From: Halanaerobium sp.
GTDB lineage: Bacteria > Bacillota > Halanaerobiia > Halanaerobiales > Halanaerobiaceae
Direction of reading: 5' to 3'
DNA: 5,751 nt
Assembly (NCBI GenBank): GCA_003070825.1
Contig: QBLP01000183.1
Coordinates: forward strand, 1-5,751
Part shown: in pieces, positions 5,579-5,751 of the stretch
How the letters are laid out: the number at the start of each line of letters is the position of its first letter
How positions within the stretch are numbered: the stretch's first letter is position 1
Notes under the pieces: generated by a model
Seen by the model: only the letters and a program-made list of their open reading frames with translations
The model's database searches: none
Told to the model about the DNA's origin: nothing
Translations under genes and position numbers: made by a program

Positions 5579-5751
5579 ATGATTAAAGATGAGAATTTAA
5601 AGAATGTTGAGCTGCCGGAAGAGGTTGAGGAGCTGCTTGAGGCCTGTCCTAAATACACAGTTGCTCATAGTGAGCAGCAGCTGGTTGAGCTGTCTGTTAG
5701 AGATGCTAAAAATGGCTGTCAGGAAGTGAAATATGATATTCCTGAGCGGGG
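5579..5751 (+). CDS. N-terminal part of a probable DUF4914-family protein, runs off the right edge
   Basis: An open frame of 57 complete codons continues past the end of the window. It begins MIKDENLKNVELPEEVEELL. Residues about 12-20 (LPEEVEELL) and a later EVKYDIPERG segment (from 48) recall the start of DUF4914 proteins, which open with a similar LPEEV helix followed by an EVxYDIPGxG-like strand and are distantly related to the PEP carboxykinase fold. That match is from memory over a short stretch and is tentative. The N-terminus is strongly acidic and hydrophilic, with no signal peptide or membrane segment, so the protein is probably cytoplasmic. The function is not known. It follows the broken pullulanase gene in the same direction after 138 bp and may be co-transcribed or use the weak promoter at 5445-5473. 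Confidence 0.7.
   Translation, partial: MIKDENLKNVELPEEVEELLEACPKYTVAHSEQQLVELSVRDAKNGCQEVKYDIPER

Overview
The window is moderately AT-rich and reads like a member of the Halanaerobiales (anaerobic, halophilic, fermentative Firmicutes). The main clue is a stand-alone GT4 sucrose-phosphate synthase of about 494 residues next to a PfkB fructokinase, which resembles the Halothermothrix orenii enzymes. Strong Gram-positive ribosome binding sites agree with this. The assignment rests on remembered family resemblance, not on a search.

Layout: two divergent blocks flank a very AT-rich intergenic region (about 3392-3606). Leftward on the minus strand, in transcription order, come fructokinase (3379 to 2381), sucrose-phosphate synthase (2394 to 910, overlapping the kinase by 14 bp), and the first 270 codons of an alpha-glucan/glycogen phosphorylase (810 to beyond position 1). 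The 99-bp gap before the phosphorylase gene holds a good promoter whose -35 hexamer uses the synthase stop codon. Just downstream is a LacI/MalR-type operator-like sequence. Rightward on the plus strand come a cytoplasmic type I pullulanase gene (3622-5440) and, after 138 bp, the first 57 codons of a gene that looks like the DUF4914 family and runs off the right edge.

How the genes fit together: pullulanase would remove alpha-1,6 branches from glycogen or imported dextrins, and the phosphorylase would release glucose-1-phosphate. Glucose-1-phosphate can become UDP-glucose, and fructokinase makes fructose-6-phosphate. The synthase joins these into sucrose-6-phosphate. The block therefore links an alpha-glucan store to sucrose metabolism, but no sucrose-phosphate phosphatase is visible.

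The main anomaly is in the pullulanase gene. The N-terminal reading frame stops at 4293 and the rest continues in another frame. The break falls immediately after the Tyr-Asn of the type I signature YNWGYDP, and about 35 conserved residues are missing, not merely shifted. The simplest reading is an internal deletion of about 104 bp (3n+2) that makes the gene a pseudogene, or an assembly error of that size. I found no convincing novel system, RNA gene, mobile element or CRISPR array.
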